64,000 nt of DNA from the NCBI GenBank assembly GCA_964304625.1, contig OZ199838.1, forward strand, positions 16,864,001 through 16,928,000, written 5' to 3'. Within the stretch, counting starts at the first letter, position 1. Each line of letters begins with the position of its first letter. The translations under genes were made by a program, and so were the position numbers. Below are positions 11,960 through 23,963 of the stretch, piece by piece. A model generated the notes under the pieces. It had not been told where the DNA came from. It saw only the letters and a program-made list of their open reading frames with translations, and ran no database searches. Source of the DNA: Kudoa neothunni. Taxonomy: Eukaryota; Cnidaria.

Positions 11960-12900
11960 TACGTCCTTGTGTGTTTGGGCCAAACATATGATAACAAATT
12001 ATTTAATGTATATAATTCTAACAATTTTAATTATTTATTTAATGAGATAACTTATTATAAATTTTTGTACGCACAAGCGTTATTTTTATCAACCAAACTA
12101 AGATCACGGAATATAATATTGTACAATTCCGAAAATATTGACAACCACAAATTCGAGGATATTGTTTATTTTAAGAATAATCTACAGAAGTTAGTATTAT
12201 TTCTACAAGAATTTGGACTTTTATCCAAGATCAGAATTTGTTCTTATGGAAATATTGTGAAATTGTATCTATGGATATAGCTTCCGCTGCAAGAGGAAAA
12301 ATTGCCACAGAGAATCCTCATTAAGAGCGGAGTCATTTTGTTCGAATTCGCACCTCTCTTTATATTCCCCCATAAAATTTATATATTTGTGGTGTAGAGG
12401 TGTAACGACCCAAGAATTTCTAATGCGAGAATGTGACATTGGGCCTGCCAATACAGTAGTCGATTGGAAACATTTTCTGAGACGTGTGCCTCTCTTATTT
12501 TTTGGAAAACCCGATCAAAATTGGAGGTCCTGGAATTAAAGTCTAGATCGATGAAGGTCTCATCTGTAAAAGGAAATTCGGCGGTGGCAGAATTCTACAA
12601 AATCAGAGTGTTTGGATTGTAAGTGGCATTGATGAAAATGGAAATGTTGAAGGATGGTCCATAATTCATTCCGATGGATGGTGTGGTTACGCATGATTAA
12701 ACGAACTTGGGTATCTTCATGAGACCGTTATTCATGACAAAGAATTTGTCTCCTCAACAGGTGTACACACTAACCGGATTGAAGGTATATGGAGTATCTT
12801 CAAACGGAAGTATAGAAGTGTCACCAACAAAAAAAAAGATATGATTTCTTCATATATATCTGAATGGTGCTTTCGAAGAGTCAGCAAAGACAAACTCTTA
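11960..12900 (+). mobile_element. Merlin (ISXO2-like) transposase relic, copy B
   Basis: The + strand carries most of an ISXO2-type transposase of a different subfamily from copy A. It runs through the N-terminal LVLFLQEFGLL (about 12190), a zinc-binding stretch FRCKRKNCHRE (12278 onward), IGPANTVVDWKHFLRR (about 12440), IDEGLICKRKFGGGR with the first catalytic Asp (about 12550) and WIVSGIDENGNV. The second catalytic region is IIHSDGWCGY (about 12665), followed by HTNRIEGIWSIFKRKYRS (about 12770). A stop falls just before the first catalytic block, another follows the second block, and frames change near 12270 and 12540. It is a dead copy. Confidence 0.82.
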
Positions 12901-14224
12901 ACTAAATTAATTAGACAAATTAAAAGCATATATAATTTTAATTATAGTTATTTTCTTCTCATAAATTTTCGTGATATTACGAGAATATTTATCTCTATAC
13001 AAGACACAACGTTAAGTGATCTTATTGGTATTAATTATCATATTCACTTAATTTTTATATATTTTATGATTAAGTTTAAAAAAATTTAATACTTAACTAA
13101 AAATATCATATTAAAGTTAGTACATTCCAATTGTTCGATTTTAGCTTGTTTGAAACTTGAATCGTTTAATTAAGTTGGATCAAATAATAATTAAACTAAG
13201 AAAGGTTTAGATTTGAGTCTGTAATAGACAGAAAATATACGTTTTTTACGTCTTTAAGTAAGCATATTCATCATCAATTAATTATTTCACGTTTCCTCTA
13301 ACCTACTAGTCTAATATAAAAAATATATTTTTGCAAAATAATTTTTCGCTTGAAAAAGTTACTATATAAGAAAGGTAACTTATGAAATCAATTATTCAAA
13401 ATTCTAGTTGCAGACATTATTAGGTGTCATCCACTGAATAATGTCACATGATTTCGTTTATTATCTAATTTTTATAAAAATTAACTTGTGATATTTAATT
13501 ATTAAAATATAATTAATCTATGCTTTTTCAATTTTATTGTAATAGTTATTTGTTTTCATAATTTTAAGCCAACACTCTACAAATATGTGTTTATGTGTAA
13601 TTTGCGCGTGCGTATTTTACAATATCCAAAACGTATATTTCTCTTTAATATAATTAGTAGGTGTAACATGCGGTTTAATATTATGTCACATTAATAAACT
13701 TATCGAAAATCACTATAAATTGAAAAAATCCTTGTTATTGCATAGTGTATAAGTCTAGCATAAATACAAAATAGTATTTTGTGTATTTTTGTAGTATTGG
13801 TATTATTACTGACAAATTAATTTCTTATATGGGAGGTGAATAAATATTAATTTTTTTAAACACATCCTAAAAAATATAAAACCTAAAAATTATAAATAAC
13901 TTAACTTAAAAAAATAAATTGAAACAATTTTGGTGGAAAAAAAGATATAACTTTTTATTTCAAAAATAAAAAACAGGTACAAAAATTTATAAACTAAAAT
14001 AGATTATTTCCAGTATTTTTACACTTATTAAATTACACTAAATAAAAAATATATATCTATAATAAGCGTTTTTCTTGATAATAAATGAAGAACTTAACTT
14101 TAATTATTTTGCTTCATACTATATTTAAGATAATTTTAAAAAGGTTTCAAATGGATACATCCTCGAATAACCTACTAAAAGTGCAAAAATAATGCTGATT
14201 TTAAGACAAGGACCCGAATAATAG
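12901..14224. other. AT-rich interval without recognised genes
   Basis: No supported gene. Short open stretches (for example 12841-13089) run out of the Merlin relic into low-complexity AT-rich sequence. No inverted-repeat ends were found. Confidence 0.45.
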
Positions 14225-16785
14225 AGATTGCACGTGGTTTCGATATCGCACGAAGCTGATTTTTTGTGAAATTTGTTGAGGAAATTTTAAGCTTATTTCT
14301 GAATTTTAATACGTAGATGAATGCATATAATTAAGATTTTTACCTTAATTTACTGGAATTTTTGAGCTATGTTACCTCATATGTCATAATTTCATATTTT
14401 ATTACCAAATAAAAATTTGGTATCAGTGTTTTTTTCAAAGATAATTAAATTGATTTAGGAAACAGAACCTTTCTATATAAGTTACGCTATAGTCAAATCT
14501 GTCTAAACATTTTTTTAGAATGACAAAAATACTTTCCAACCCTAATTTTATGTCTAATAATTAGAAGTGAATTTTTTAAGTGGCTAAGTTAGGCCTGTTC
14601 AGTTTGCTTTTGAGATAATGCAAAATAACACATAATAAAGAGGAGTGAATTAAATTTATTCCAGAAGTGTCTTATTTTTAATATTATTAGTATGAACTAC
14701 TAATTTTCTTAACGTGTTTGGTTCAAATCTATATCTAGCATGAATAAAATTTTTCCAGCGTATGAAAACGTCCGTTCTGACATTGAGCTGGACGCTGGTC
14801 GGCTGTACACGTTAGTTGCAATTTTTTAAGATTTTCTGTCTTTGAGTTTTCCCAATAAACGAGCGGATTTTCGTAAACTTTGTTGACTTTTTCTCGGATG
14901 TACAGTTGAATTTCTGATTGAAAATCTTCTGAGTCACTATCCAGTTCATAACATATTGAGTGGTTTTTCAAAGGATGGGGTTCTTTGGGATTAAGTCTAA
15001 TTTTTTTCAATGTTTGTTAAAAGCAATGATTTACCGTCAAATTCTTTTTTAAGTAGATAATTTGGTTCAGCTATGCCAGAAAAAACGACTCAACGTGGTT
15101 TATCACGAAATTTAATTCTTTATTTCGCAGATCTACACAATAAATTTGAATTTTTTAAAATTTGGGTGGAGAAAAGCCGCGATTTTATGGTTGATATCAA
15201 TATATTGTGTGTCTTTTTCGTCCAATAAACTTTCCAAATGCATGCAATAATCGCCCGTAAGATTTTTATGTGGCTTTTTAATCATTGCTTTGATACGATG
15301 AAATACAATAAAAACCTAACGATAATATAAAACACGAAACTTAAACGAATTTCATCATGTGACGATGGTACCTTCACCCGCTCCAACTGATCACAGAAAT
15401 CGGAAAATATTTTGAAAAATTCAACTACAACAACACATTCGTTCTTGTCCAATCCATCAAAGTACTTTTTAGCTGGATGATTCTCTATCACACCCTTCGA
15501 ATTATCGAAACACGCCACTAACGTTCTATATCGATCGCAGAGACCTCTCCATGGTCGCGTAGCTGAGCCCCATTGTATTTTCACTGAAAATATAATGGAC
15601 TGTAAATCAGCTGTTTTATGAACAGATCCGCACAGTTTGTCAACAATCACCCTTAGTACGGATAAACCGGATGTGCCGCTTGTGCTGAGATCCTAAGCTA
15701 CACAATAAACAAGTCGAAATTAGATATTATAGCAAAAGCAAAATTTATTTATAAATTTATTTGTGATAAAAACATATAATCAATATATTAAAATAGATAA
15801 AAATAAATTATTTAAATTTAGATTATAACAGTTTTATCTTGATTTACCAAAAATAAGTATGAGAGATTAAGATAGCATATCGTTAAGTATATCACTTTAA
15901 CATCAATTTAATACATAAAATACCTTGAGATATAATAGTGTTAAGGTGGTGAGCTGTACATCTGGTTGTGTTAAACTCTCTTAGACCCCGTAGATTGTTT
16001 TCTGCGGAATCATAAACAATTCTTAGATCAGATTTGTTAAGTTAAAATTTACTACAAAATTCCGTGCAGATTTTATTTATATTTTTTGCAATGCGTTTTA
16101 CAGGAAAATAGATCATGTCGTATTGAAAATGTTGAAGGGTGAAATTTTTAACAAATAACACTGATATATCAATGAATGAGTTGATTTTAGCATTATCAGT
16201 TCAAATATCAACGTTTAGGCTCATACTTATTCATAGTAATTTTTTAACGCATTTTTTTGATAAAAATTTAAGCCTAGCATTAGGTTCACTGAACTTTCTG
16301 TTTAAGAAAAATGCGAAGTTTATCATCTCAGTAAATGATGCACTTTCCGTTATTGAAAAAGAAGAGATTGTTTCAACTACACAATTAGCAATTTTTGTGT
16401 CAAACATTACCAGATTTGACAAGCTTAAATCAACAATAGAGGGAGGTGAAACAAATATTTCACTAATTTTTATATCATTATTTGGTTGAGTATGTAATTT
16501 ATTATGACTAATAAGTTTCCTATTCTCGTAAGAAGATTTATGCGGAAATGTTTTGTTGCACCTTGTGCAAACAATAAAATAAATTTAGGATGTTTCAACT
16601 CCGTCTTTAGTAAAGATGGTACAAAAATCGTCCCATTCTTTAGAATGCGATGTAGATTATTGCTAAGAGCAAAGTCTCCTAGCTTTCAAAGCCTCTTCAA
16701 CAGTTTCCACACTCAAGTTTGACATAATGTAAATAAAAGCGAACACGAACACGAACAAATGGACAGTGTCTGCTAATGTTGTAAA
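14225..16785 (-). mobile_element. hAT transposon relic, copy 2, downstream of surface gene 2
   Basis: Same hAT family as copies 1 and 3. Reading on the minus strand from about 16722 there is a BED-type N-terminus (MSNLSVETVEEALKARR, then a C-x-x-C...H...H finger). The middle region contains VMFDTKIANCVVETIS (about 16410), followed by the DDE-domain region near 15950-16100 and the C-terminal parts at 15650-15282 and 15010-14735. It has many stops and carries the same C-terminal frameshift as copy 1. It begins about 50 bp after the stop codon of gene 2, the same offset as copy 3 behind gene 4, so the insertion predates the duplication of the gene. The 5' end lies near the CAGACACTG-like sequence at about 16780. 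Confidence 0.82.
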
Positions 16786-16835
16786 AATAAGATATAAAAT
16801 TAAAAAAAAATTCATAATAATGTAATGAGTGGTAT

Positions 16836-19734
16836 TCAATTCTTTCTTTTCATAATAATCACTCCGATTCCAATAGCAACGACTACGACTCCTGCTACTG
16901 CCGAAGCTATAATTCTAAGGAATAATAATCAAACATAATTAAACGTAATTAAAAATACATGGTATTTTTTGATCTAAATTAATATTAAAAATGAAAAAAC
17001 TTACACAACTTACGTTGATTTCATTGTATCGTGAGATTCACCTAAAAATATTTTATCAAATTTAGTAACTATTTTGTTTACCTTGCTTGATTATCGCATG
17101 ACCGATTATTGTTGGATCACTGCTCACATATACAGTGAGATGATAATCACTAGTATCTTCTATGTTAAGAATTTCAAAACCCTTACATAATGGAAGGGTT
17201 TCACAACCACTGTCATTGGCACCGTTACACGATTTTACCAAACTCTTTCCATCTTCTGAAGAGTTACGTAACTCCCAACCACATGTGCTTTCCGGGGCAT
17301 CGCTCCGAAGTAGAGCTGTAACTTTAAGCTTGTTCCCTTCGCGTTCTATGCCAATGATTACTTTTTTGTTGACATGTTCACTTATTGAAAAATTATCTAA
17401 TATATTAAAAATTAATGAAAATAATTTCGTTAGAAGTATTATTAAAATCGAATTACTTTCAGGGATATCAATAGTGATTTCCTCTGAACGACCACCAACG
17501 GCAGTTACCAACATCTGGTATTTTTTGGAACGATCGTAAAGATTAGTATATATTATTTCGGAACATGTAGGTAATTCAGTGCATGATGTTGTCGTGACAG
17601 TGTTATTTTCAGGGTTGGATGTAGGTTTTCGATCAGCAGCTGATCTAGCAACCTCAATTTTAGAAACCTTTGGTATGTTTTTAGGCTTGCTTGGAGTTGC
17701 TACTGTTTGGGGTGGAGTAGCTGGACATTCGTGGATCAACTCAAAATTTTTCCCCTTTTTAACTTTAACTTTGTAGCTGCATAGAGCGAAGGGATCTGGT
17801 GTCGACAACGAACCCACCACTTTGAAACCTTTGTCCGTAAATTGTTTTTTAAGTGTCAGCTTTGACATTACTATGAATTTAATCATTTTTTATCATTCAA
17901 TTATTTCATACGTGTTTTTATTTGATGCTCTTTGAATCCATACTCTTTGTGAGCAACTATCTTAAGATCGTATTCAGTTCCTGGAGTTAAACCAACAATT
18001 TGTTTAGTTTCTTTGCAAAAACCTCGGCAAGGATAACTATCAATGCACATTGCACATACATATATATCCTTTCCGCGAGGGCTGATATAATATGCACACG
18101 TTACGTCTTCTTTTGCGATTGTTCCACCTCCTGTAAGGGCTGTAATCACCGCCGTTGTCTCATCTATTATTGGTGTTATGGCAGGGAATGTTGAGCCTGT
18201 GGCTTTTTCTACATATTTATTATACACAACATATTTATCAATTATTATACCAGTCCTAATGAATATATGTTCTTTGAAATTTTCCGGTACGCCACCCGTA
18301 CCATCTGCCCCAGGTGTTATTACAATAATGTATGGCTTCCCATTTGAAAGTTCTTTTATTACTAAGGCTGAAGTACAGTCATTAGAACAATTATCGTTAT
18401 CTCCACATTTTGTTTCCCCGGTATTAGTAGGTGGTGGTTTGTCAGCAACGAAATGGGTGACAGTGCAACTTGTAAATTTAGGATTTGAATCAGGTTTAAA
18501 GAGGCGCACATTTAAAGACAGATTTTCATGAGTTATGGCAGATATTAATTCACCATTGGCCGAAGTAGATAAATTAACAACTATCCGAGCATAATTAAAT
18601 ATATAAATATTAAATTGTTACCGAATTTCGTTTGTGTATAACCTTCATATGCATTGTCGACTTTTTCTAGTGGAAAGTGTCTTGTTTGAATCAACACGTC
18701 TAATATTGTCTTTGATTCAGTAAAAGTAAGCTCTACATTATTGCAAGGAGCATAGCAAGGTTTTCCTTGTCCACCACAATTTGAAACATATTCGTTTGTA
18801 GTTCCTTCAGCATTAGCTTGGGATGACCCATCCCTAATACTAAAGCGACATATTTCGAAAGGAAATTTATTCGTGAACTTAAGTGAATATTTATTTTTCT
18901 GAGCCGAAGCGTAAGCTACATAATATTGTGGTTTGTAAACATCAATTTTCGATAGAGTATAATTATTTTGAAGCTTATAAAAGAAACTTGGATAATTTTC
19001 ACATTTCATTTCATAATAAGGTATCATTAAATCAAATTCTACTAAGTTTGATTCATTCGGGGTGGTGCAAGTACCTCCTTGCGTACCTGTCTTAAGCTCA
19101 ACTCCTTTATAATATGCATGGCATTTAACTTGCGGACATGTGGTTGTGCTAAATTTCAATTTACTTTCTGCTGTAGTAGTCACAGCGACCTTTGGATTTG
19201 CAAGTAATCCTAAAAACATTTCAGTTTGAAGAATTTTTATTAATCATTTATTACGTAACTCGAGTCCAAATACAGTTCCTCCATTGCTTTTCCCAGCGGC
19301 GTCTGTAGCATCATTACCTTTAAAAACAACAATATATTTCGTTCTTGGTGAAAATTTATCAAATCCCAGCTTATTGTCACTTCCCAAGCATTTTCTAACA
19401 CATTTATTTGGACCATTAGTTTTATCTGTTTCAGGACAAGGATTTATATCTTCATATAATGTAGCTCCATCATTCGACTTTTTAATCTGGCAGTAACTTT
19501 CCCCGCTGTATGCGCTTCCGCTCAATATAAGTTGAACTTTCTTTTCATTATTATCTTCTACTATTTGATATCTGAGTTCATTCGTAGGAGTTTGACCCTC
19601 AACTTGACCTTCCCCGACGGATACATTCTGAAAAGTGCATTTGACTATACTTTATTCAATTTAACCGCAAATAAATATTCCTAATTACATAGAGCAAGAA
19701 AAAATACTCCCAGTTGGAAAAGTGAACTCCTCAT
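16836..19734 (-). CDS. Surface gene 2: modular cysteine-rich type I membrane protein (828 aa)
   Basis: Nine exons on the minus strand: 19734-19689, 19644-19255, 19209-18622, 18580-18251, 18208-17912, 17870-17457, 17396-17082, 17041-17014, 16914-16836. All introns but the last are phase 1 and 40-60 nt; the last is 99 nt and phase 2. The start (MRSSLFQLGVFFLAL) gives a signal peptide. The modules follow, one per exon except exon 3, which holds two. Four-cysteine signatures include CQIKK, CRFSIRD, CYAPC, CRGFC, CSYKV and CGWELR. The C-terminus is one helix (IIASAVAGVVVVAIGIGVII) and the tail MKRKN. Possible N-glycosylation sites occur in the hinge and in module 7 (NNT, NSS). Nearly identical to gene 4, including a shared downstream hAT. 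No defect was seen; probably functional. The biochemical role is unknown. Confidence 0.87.
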
Positions 19735-20070
19735 TATATTTTTTTATAATGTATAGACGAAAATATTCGTTATATTTAATAAATGCTTCAATCTAATTGA
19801 GTTTGGTAAATAGTATGAATGTTATTAACAATTTATAAGTAACAAACAATATAGGATTAAAAATAATAATGTAGTTATTATTAAATTATAATTCTATTTT
19901 ATAATCCCTACCAAAAAATGAATACTCACCATATCAATGAGTGTTTAGTTTACTTTTTTATACATTATTTTTATAAAAAGTAATTTGATATTTTTTCCTT
20001 TAATAATAACATGTTTTTACTACTATTCATATGTATTTAAATTAGATAACTATTCGTACACCTAAACCAT
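19735..20070 (-). promoter_or_regulatory. 5' flank of surface gene 2, conserved with genes 4 and 5
   Basis: Read on the minus strand, this flank aligns with 38590-38910 and 47940-48259. The block CATACTATT-ACCAAACTCAAT-AGATTGAAG and a terminal TATAAAAAA about 5 bp before the ATG are kept in all three genes. The element presumably holds the promoter. The position of the TATA-like run is too close to the ATG for a normal 25-30 bp spacing from the transcription start. Confidence 0.5.
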
Positions 20071-20151
20071 GTGTAGATTAATTTTTCTAGAAATGGGTTC
20101 GGATATGAAATTTAGCTTAATACATTTATAACTTATATTTAATTAGTTATC

Positions 20152-20170
20152 ATATATATATATATATATA
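20152..20170. repeat. (AT)n microsatellite
   Basis: An uninterrupted AT dinucleotide run of about 19 bp upstream of gene 2. Confidence 0.8.
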
Positions 20171-20588
20171 GAAATTCGAAAACTAGAATTCTTATTAGAA
20201 AGCCAGCATATGTTTTGTAGTCATAAAACAGGTTTCGGTGTAATGCTTTTACCTTCAATGTGTGCTCAAGAGCCATCGATTAATTTATTTACATACAAGC
20301 AAATTTTATTTATTCTATTGATAGGATAATAATTAATAATTTTTTAAGATTGTGAATTATACCTAAAGATATGATCATCCATTCGATTTCATGAGTTTTG
20401 AAAAAATGATTTAAATTTTCAATTTTTAGCGCGCTTATTTTTTAAATTAATATAAACCATTGTATTATAAGTAAGTGATTAGGTTAAACTTAATAAAGTT
20501 TGAAATGGCCAGGATAATATTTTTTAAAAATGTTGTTTTTATCCAAATGCAACTCGTATAAAAAGCTTTTTTAATTTTTTCTAATTAA

Positions 20589-21575
20589 CCCTCTAAGCTA
20601 GCGCAAAATTCCATCCTTTAACGATCTTGGGATAAAAAACATTCCTGGCTTTTTTTGCTTAAATTTACTCAAAAAATAATTTCGAGTTTGTTTGAAAATT
20701 TTTAGTAGATTCTATCAATAGAATTTGGAGTATATTTACATCTATTACAAAACTCGATCTGGTTCGGCATGGCTTGGATCAATCAACGTGGATTATTTTC
20801 AACGGATGGTAAGGTCTTGCGTTAAGTGTAGCGGGCACGCGAATAAAGACAATGTGAGAAAACAACAATCTGGTCGCCAGAGAACCCGGACTTTGCCGAG
20901 GGGGGCTACATAAGTAGTGGAAAAAACAAGTTATTATCCGACTCACCACTAAGTGACTGGATATCATCAACAAATTCACTGAAAGTACTTATCTTAATTC
21001 ACCCACCAGAATGATCCAACTAGTCCAAGCTTGCTCAAATAATCCCATTTTTTTACATTACCAAAATTGGCGCATAATTAAAATAAAATCTCTGATGAAG
21101 TATTCTTCAACATTATAATTCAAAAATAAACTGTTGTTGGTTAAAAAACCCGATATATGTGATAAAATCGATGTTTCTACGTCCATCTGATAGGAGAACC
21201 CCAATATTATACCAACGGAAATTTAAAGTGATCGACGAAGAATGCTACATTGGATTAGGTGAGATACTAATTGCATATTTTCATCGAAATTTGTCGATAT
21301 AATTTTACAGGAGTTTCTCATTTAATTATTTATAATTTTGCAAGTTAATATAAGCAAAAAAAACTCTGGGATGTGATTCACCCCAAGTCCATTATATGAT
21401 GGAATTTTTTTGAGCATGACCTGAACTTACATTTTAGCCAAGTTTTTGATAGGTGGTACGTTTAATAAACATAGGAGAATAGTGTAAATTTAAACTTTCT
21501 ATATGAAGGTCATAGAATTTTATTCCCAGATTAAATGTGGTTTGGGGTGTAATACACCCCAAATCCGTTAGAGGG
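20589..21575. mobile_element. piggyBac-type element, probably non-autonomous (987 bp)
   Basis: TTAA flanks the segment at 20585-20588 and 21576-21579. The ends are CCCTCTAAG and, reversed, CCCTCTAAC, matching the piggyBac rule of TTAA target and CCC-starting ends. A subterminal motif, GGGTGTAATACACCCCAA at the right end, recurs in degenerate form near 21368-21388. No piggyBac transposase domain was recognised. A locally GC-richer stretch at 20750-20910, with a short C-x-x-C open frame, may be leftover coding DNA. Confidence 0.65.
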
Positions 21576-23020
21576 TTAATTATTTACATGAAATTTTCAT
21601 CTCATTAAAGTCAGAATACAAAATAGTGTCTCATTTTTTGCTATATAACCTTTCTTAGAAATTTTCTGTGTCGAAAATTTGTTTCGTAGAAAACAACTTC
21701 ATATACTTCATCTTACATTTGACTATTTAAAATAATACTAACTGTCACTTTCTACTTCCATTGCATTTTATGCGAAAATAAATTTTTTAAATTCTATATT
21801 ACACGAAACTCATTAATCGTCATTTTTCTGTACTACAAAATTAATATTTAAGAGTCAATTAAATTAACGTCTTTTTGTTCATAGAACCACTTTAGTTACA
21901 GCGCCGTAGATCCCTAAAAATTATAAGGTGTCTTTAAACATTATAACTTAAAGGTTAAATATTGACTGAACATTTAAAAGGCTCAGAAAAAATCTTGAGT
22001 GAAATTGCGAGCCAAATTTATTATACCACCAATATTAAAATGAAAAATTCCCCAAATAAAAAAGTTTCTCCGCAATTAATATACACTTTCTTTTGACTCT
22101 GTCAATAAAATTAAAGTTCTGATATTATATCGCATTAGCCAGTCGGCAAATAAATAGATTATGCGTTCTTAGTCACAAAAATGGTAACGGCGTTGCCAAT
22201 CTTGTCCAATTTTTTCTTTTTTTTTTGAAAGGGTACATAATCGCAAAGCGTTGTACCAAAAGTAAGAAATTATCGAACACTCAAAAAAATTGAAATATAG
22301 TCGTTGTTGTTTTAATCATGAGAAATCTTCAAATAGATATTGTTATTACTAGAAAAATATTTTATTTCAAAATTAAATATGCGAAGTCAAAGCCCACAAA
22401 CGACAATTTAAAATTATAAATTTGAATAACTCATCCCTAAAGCCCAAAGAAAATGGAATTCAGGCTAAAAGAACATGTCGAAAATTTAATAAAATGAACA
22501 CATAAAATGCATGAAAATATTTTAATTGCGATAAAAAGAATTTGGTACGAGATAGAAATAAAAGTTTTCATATTTTATTAATGTGTCATGCATAATTTTA
22601 AAATTATTATGTGCAAAGTACTAAAGTTAACAGAGGGTTTCTGTTACAAATATTACGAAATCGGGTATATTCGTGCGTCACGGTAGTTACAATCAACGAT
22701 TATGATATAATATTTTATGATAATCATAATCAAAATAATATAGACAAAAAAGTTTAAACTTAATCCTTATATGTTTTTGTTTTAAATGTCTAAAAATAAT
22801 GATTATTTATTGAATTAAAATTATACGGAGGTAAAACGATTTACACCGAAATTTAAGTTTAAGTTTTGTTTGATATACTTATCTGGATTAATCGTCGAAT
22901 AAATTAATATGTAAAATATGGCCGAGCTATTCTGCCGCAAGTCAACTTTTTTTATTTTTTGGTGGCTTTTAGATTTTATATGAGATACAGTCAACTAAAC
23001 CTAGTACAATTTAAGGGAGT
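21576..23020. other. AT-rich interval without recognised genes
   Basis: No open frame over 60 codons with family features, and no transposon ends seen. Confidence 0.45.
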
Positions 23021-23175
23021 GGCTATTGACACGGTAAATAATTAAATATAACAGATTCTAAAAAATTAAATCTATAACCTATAACCAGCTTGTAAGTTGG
23101 AGTTGCTGAGATTAAAAATTCTCGTCGCGCGTGCGGAGTTGCTGTTTAGGATTAAATTTTACCGTGTCAATAGCC
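23021..23175. mobile_element. 155-bp MITE with terminal inverted repeats, copy A
   Basis: Begins GGCTATTGACACGGTAAA and ends with its inverse, TTTACCGTGTCAATAGCC. The interior (CAGATTCTAAAAAATTAAAT, then GTTGCTGAGATTAAAAA) recurs in the related copy at 52045. Non-coding. The superfamily was not determined because no clear target duplication is visible. Confidence 0.7.
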
Positions 23176-23300
23176 TATGCCATAATTTAATTGCTTGGGT
23201 TGGACCAAATAGTCAAAGAGGTGGAAATAATTGAATAAAAAAATCTATTTTAATCTTATATAATAAAGCGTTGATGTAAAATAACTCAAATTGGTTAGGG

Positions 23301-23963
23301 CAGTGGTTCCCACCGGTGAGGAAAAGGGGAATTTTTAAACAATTAATGAACCGCTCTGGTGGGACGTAATGAATCCTGAGTATTGATGTGACACGGATAA
23401 TGGTGAAAAAATTTGGCAATACGACATACGTTGAAGTCAATATCACGATTTTCGATACCGCTTATTTTTATGTTACGATTAACACCGTAAAAAATATGAA
23501 AAGCAATGGCAAATTATATAAAAATTAATAATAATATTTAACGCGTCCTTTACCCAAATAGAATCAGAATAGTTTGAATCTCCATCTTGTCTCACTTAGA
23601 ATCGTACAGCTTTTTTGATTGAAACTAATATAATACTGATTATTTTTATATCATTCATTTTTGATTAATTAGCCTCATATACACGAAAGTCTTTCGTAAT
23701 GAAGGTTGGATTACCAAGAGTTCCATTTGATGCTGTTTTTGACGGAATGAAGAACTAATGATGTTAGTTTTTATGGTCCATTGATAAATTAAATTAGATC
23801 AGATCGAACACATTTTAATTTTACTGGAAAAGATGTATATATTAATTGCTTTCAAATTTTTGTTATAGTGAGCTTTACTCGATCTTTTAAACAATTTAAA
23901 TTAAAAAAATCAATACTTTTTAAAAAGGTGGGGCGCGATAGATAGAAGGTTGGGAAACTCTAG
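23301..23963. mobile_element. hAT-like non-autonomous relic
   Basis: Left end CAGTGGTTCCCACCGG and right end GGTTGGGAAACTCTAG are degenerate inverses of each other and resemble Charlie-type hAT ends. The GGGGCGCGAT stretch just inside the right end also fits old hAT copies. No transposase domain and no 8-bp duplication were found, so this is a weaker call than the other hATs. Confidence 0.45.

Noticed and set aside
11969-12280. Separate 103-codon gene before Merlin copy B
   Set aside because: Its C-terminal part (LVLFLQEFGLL and following) is the transposase N-terminus, so it belongs to the relic.
10319-12900. ISXO2-like transposases taken as bacterial contamination
   Set aside because: The copies are decayed, embedded in the same AT-rich DNA, and fit the eukaryotic Merlin superfamily, which carries this domain.
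17162-17539. Open frame of 125 codons antisense to exons 6-7 of gene 2 (also antisense in genes 4 and 5)
   Set aside because: It is the complement of a well-supported coding exon and recurs only because those exons are conserved.
20725-20979. Locally GC-richer stretch with short open frames on both strands (one with C-x-x-C)
   Set aside because: No domain fits and neither strand folds into a tRNA-like pattern by eye. It lies inside a piggyBac-type element and may be decayed coding DNA, so it is not listed as a gene.
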